Shown here in pieces: positions 5,077-7,303 of a DNA stretch of 7,303 nt. A model generated the notes under the pieces. The model saw nothing but the letters and a program-made list of their open reading frames with translations, did not search any database and was not told the origin of the DNA. Within the stretch, counting starts at the first letter, position 1. Every line of letters begins with the position of its first letter. A program made the translations under genes and the position numbers. This stretch comes from Actinomycetota bacterium (GTDB lineage: Bacteria > Actinomycetota > CADDZG01 > WHSQ01), in assembly GCA_013695055.1 (NCBI GenBank), contig JACDBF010000078.1, positions 1 through 7,303 of the forward strand. The letters are read 5' to 3'.

Positions 5077-6504
5077 ATGCGAAAGAAGCGCTACCAGATC
5101 TATCTCGCCGCCGTATTGGTCCTCGTGTTCGGGGGCCTCGCGGCGGTGATCGCGACCGGCACGACTCCACGCCTTGGCCTCGATCTCGAGGGGGGAATCA
5201 GCTTCACGCTCACGGCGAGGGGCGATGTTAACCAGGACGTTCTCGAGAAGACGGTCGAGATCATTCGCAGCCGCATCGATAGTCTCGGGGTCGCCGAACC
5301 GGAGGTGACGGTGGCCGGCGCCGACAACATCCTGATTCAGCTTCCCGGCATCAAGAACGAGCAGCGCGCCCGCGCGCTCATCGGCACCACCGCGCAGCTG
5401 ACGTTTCGCCAAGTGATCGAGCAGTTTGCTCCCGGCACTCCTAAAAAGAAGCTGCCGAAGGTGACCAAGGAAGCGGGCGACGCAGCGAACGATCAAGAGG
5501 TCGTCTATCCGTCCGCACAGGACGGTGAGCAGGGCGTGCTCTACAGGCTCGAGCCGGCGGTGCTGACGGGCGAGGTGATCACCGAGGCCCAGGCCGTCGT
5601 CGACCCCACGTCGCAGCAGTGGTCGGTGTCGCTCGACATGGATTCCGACGGCGCCGCCGAGTGGGCGGACTTCACGTCGCGACTCGCCTGCCTGCGTGAC
5701 GACGGTGAGCAAATAAAGAGCCAGGTCGCAATTGCGCTGGACGGCAAAGTCGAGAGCGCTGCCGGTATGCAGGATCCGGCCACTGCCGGAGCCGGCGGGG
5801 GAGTCGTCTGCAAGCAGGGCATAACCGGCGGGCAGACCAGCATCGACGCCGGCAGCGAGGACGAAGCCAAGGATCTGGCTCTGGTCCTCAAGACGGGAGC
5901 GCTGCCCATCACCCTCGATCAATCGGAGGTCGTCAAGGTCTCTCCGACGCTCGGCCGCGACTCGCTCGATGCCGGCCTGAAGGCCGGATTTATCGGCCTC
6001 GCCCTCGTCATCGTCTACATGCTCGTCTACTACCGGGGGCTCGGCTTCGTCGTGTGGCTCGGCCTCATCGTCTTTGCCGCCACGATGTACACGATCATGG
6101 CCGTGCTCGGGCAATCCGCAGGTTTGTCTCTCACCCTGGCCGGCATCGCCGGAGTGATCGTCTCCATCGGGATCACCGCCGACTCGTACATCGTGGCGTT
6201 TGAGCGTCTGAAGGACGAGGTTCATTCCGGCAAGTCGATCAGGGCCGCGGTCGAGCGCGGCATGACGCGCGCGTTCCGGACGATCCTGGTCGCCGATGCG
6301 GTGACCGCGTCGGCGGCGGTGATCCTGTTCGTTCTAGCGGTCGGTTCGGTCAGGGGCTTTGCCCTCACGCTTGGGCTCGCCACGGCGATCGATGTCCTGA
6401 TCGCGTACTTCTTCACCCGCTCGGCGGTCCATCTGCTCGCCGGCACCCGGACGTTCTCGACGGGCCGCTTCATAGGGATCCGCCACGCCCTCGGAGCGGG
6501 ACCA
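5077..6504 (+). CDS. secD: SecD, protein translocase accessory subunit (RND-type); coding to 6507
   Basis: The coding sequence runs to TGA 6505-6507 and gives 476 residues. SecD and SecF form a membrane complex that pulls exported proteins out of SecYEG using the proton gradient. The order is transmembrane segment 1 (about 7-27), LGLDLEGGISFTL (33-45) opening the large extracytoplasmic domain (about 30-300), then five more membrane spans (about 302-319, 323-345, 351-375, 403-424, 426-447). GITADSYIVAFERLKDE (365-381) holds Asp368, matching the conserved membrane aspartate needed for proton coupling. The GITADS wording is typical of actinobacteria. The protein is shorter than many actinobacterial SecDs, because the extracytoplasmic domain has little insert. 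Cys205 and Cys245 in that domain could form a disulfide. ATG 5077 is chosen: AAGGA overlaps the upstream stop codon at an 8-nt spacing and the protein then begins MRKKRYQIYL; the frame is open to 4996, but that part overlaps the HD gene. secF overlaps by 4 nt. Confidence 0.95.
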
Positions 6505-7303
6505 TGAGCGGCGGGGTGCTCGGCCGCCTCTACAGAGGCGAGACCAAGATTGACTTCATCGGCCGGCGCAATGTGTGGTTCGCGATCTCGGGCATAGTCC
6601 TTTTGATCTGCTTGGCGTCGCTGTTCACGCGCCGGCTGAACTACGGCATCGAGTTCCAGGGCGGGGTCCAGATCCAGGCACCCATTGCCGAGGATGGCCC
6701 TCTGGGTGGGGCCGGGGATGGCGAAGTGACGTCTTCGATAACGGAGGCGATCGAGCCCCTGGGAGCAGGGGACGCTCAGATACAGCTCACCGACGAAACC
6801 CCACGAACCGTCATCGTCCAGACCAAGGAAGTCGCCGACCCGCAGGAGCAGGCGCGCGTGGTTCGGGCGGTGGCCGACGCGGTCGGCGTGCCCCTTGCCG
6901 ACACCGACAGCCAGAGCATCGGCAGCAAATGGGGAGCCGAGATCACGCGCAAGGCCGTCCGTGCTCTCATCGTGTTTCTGGTGGTGGTCACGCTTTTCAT
7001 CGCGTGGCGATTCGAATGGAAGATGGCGGTCGGGGCGATGCTCGCGCTGGTGCATGATCTGTTGATCACGGCCGGCGTCTACTCGCTCGTAGGTTTCGAG
7101 GTAACCCCCTCCAGCATCATCGCGATCCTCACCATCCTCGGATACTCGCTGTACGACACCGTCGTGGTCTTCGACAAAGTGGAGGAGAACACCAGTCAGT
7201 ACGCGGCGACGGGCCGGATGACCTACCAGGACTCGGCCAACCTCGCCATGAATCAGGTTTTCATGAGGTCTTTGAACACCTCGCTGGCCACGCTCTTGCC
7301 GGT
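6504..7303 (+). CDS. secF: SecF, protein translocase accessory subunit (5' part, cut by window end)
   Basis: About 266 codons are visible and the frame is still open at the window edge, so the C-terminus is missing. SecF is the partner of SecD in the proton-driven step of Sec export. The N-terminal part has LYRGETKIDFIGRRNVWF (9-26), transmembrane segment 1 (about 24-42), then NYGIEFQGG (46-54), the conserved entry to the extracytoplasmic domain. A second span (about 152-170) is followed by WRFEWKMAVGAMLALVHDLL (168-187), the span around 188-213, and LGYSLYDTVVVFDKVEEN (212-229), the SecF signature in its actinobacterial form. RSLNTSLATLLPV at the end is the usual start of the last membrane pair. 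ATG 6504 overlaps the secD stop (ATGA) and has GGAG 7 nt upstream. In related genomes apt and relA usually follow, but they lie outside this window. Confidence 0.95.
   Translation, partial: MSGGVLGRLYRGETKIDFIGRRNVWFAISGIVLLICLASLFTRRLNYGIEFQGGVQIQAPIAEDGPLGGAGDGEVTSSITEAIEPLGAGDAQIQLTDETPRTVIVQTKEVADPQEQARVVRAVADAVGVPLADTDSQSIGSKWGAEITRKAVRALIVFLVVVTLFIAWRFEWKMAVGAMLALVHDLLITAGVYSLVGFEVTPSSIIAILTILGYSLYDTVVVFDKVEENTSQYAATGRMTYQDSANLAMNQVFMRSLNTSLATLLP

Noticed and set aside
5062..6225. 387-codon minus-strand frame opposite secD
   Set aside because: It is rich in Asp, His, Arg and Gly, shows no domain, and mirrors the codon bias of secD; it is a shadow of the real gene.
6222..7055. 277-codon minus-strand frame opposite secD and secF
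   Set aside because: Same pattern as the other shadows, while the plus strand clearly encodes SecF.
1..7303. Mobile elements, CRISPR arrays, tRNA/rRNA genes, attachment sites
   Set aside because: No transposase, integrase, direct-repeat array or RNA gene signature was seen; gaps between genes are too short and the order is conserved.

Overview
The window is a GC-rich, densely packed stretch of bacterial chromosome with every recognised gene on the + strand. The gene order pdxS - pdxT - yebC - ruvC - ruvA - ruvB - yajC - (HD protein) - secD - secF matches the neighbourhood seen in Actinomycetota such as Mycobacterium. The SecD motif GITADS, the SecF motif LGYSLYDTVVVFDKVEEN and a LexA box of the CGAAC-N4-GTTCG type point the same way. 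The genus cannot be named from this sequence. The HD gene between yajC and secD, and the short distances elsewhere, suggest a less-studied actinobacterial lineage rather than Mycobacterium itself.

Left block (1-1516): the 3' end of pdxS, then pdxT and yebC. PdxT and PdxS together form pyridoxal 5'-phosphate (PLP) synthase. YebC is a cytoplasmic translation factor or regulator of the TACO1 family. pdxT and yebC abut (TAGATG), so these genes are probably co-transcribed and translationally coupled.

Middle block (1517-3863): a 237-nt non-coding gap carries a perfect palindromic SOS (LexA) box 31 nt before the ruvC start codon, followed by ruvC, ruvA and ruvB joined by ATGA overlaps. This is a complete Holliday-junction branch-migration and resolution operon, and its expected control by DNA damage can be read in the DNA.

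Right block (3864-7303): a 120-nt gap with a hairpin and a possible -10 box, then yajC, an HD-domain metal-dependent phosphohydrolase of unknown substrate, secD and the 5' part of secF (cut by the window edge). YajC, SecD and SecF are the accessory membrane complex that helps SecYEG export proteins using the proton-motive force. The HD gene overlaps yajC by 4 nt and lies 11 nt before secD, so it is embedded in the Sec operon. It is the least understood gene here and the best candidate for undescribed biology.

No mobile element, CRISPR array, tRNA or rRNA was seen. Most of the window is conserved housekeeping sequence. The points worth a second look are the SOS box, the HD gene, the altered Walker B neighbourhood of RuvB (DETH instead of DEIH), the acidic YajC tail that doubles as a ribosome binding site, and a cysteine pair in the extracytoplasmic domain of SecD.
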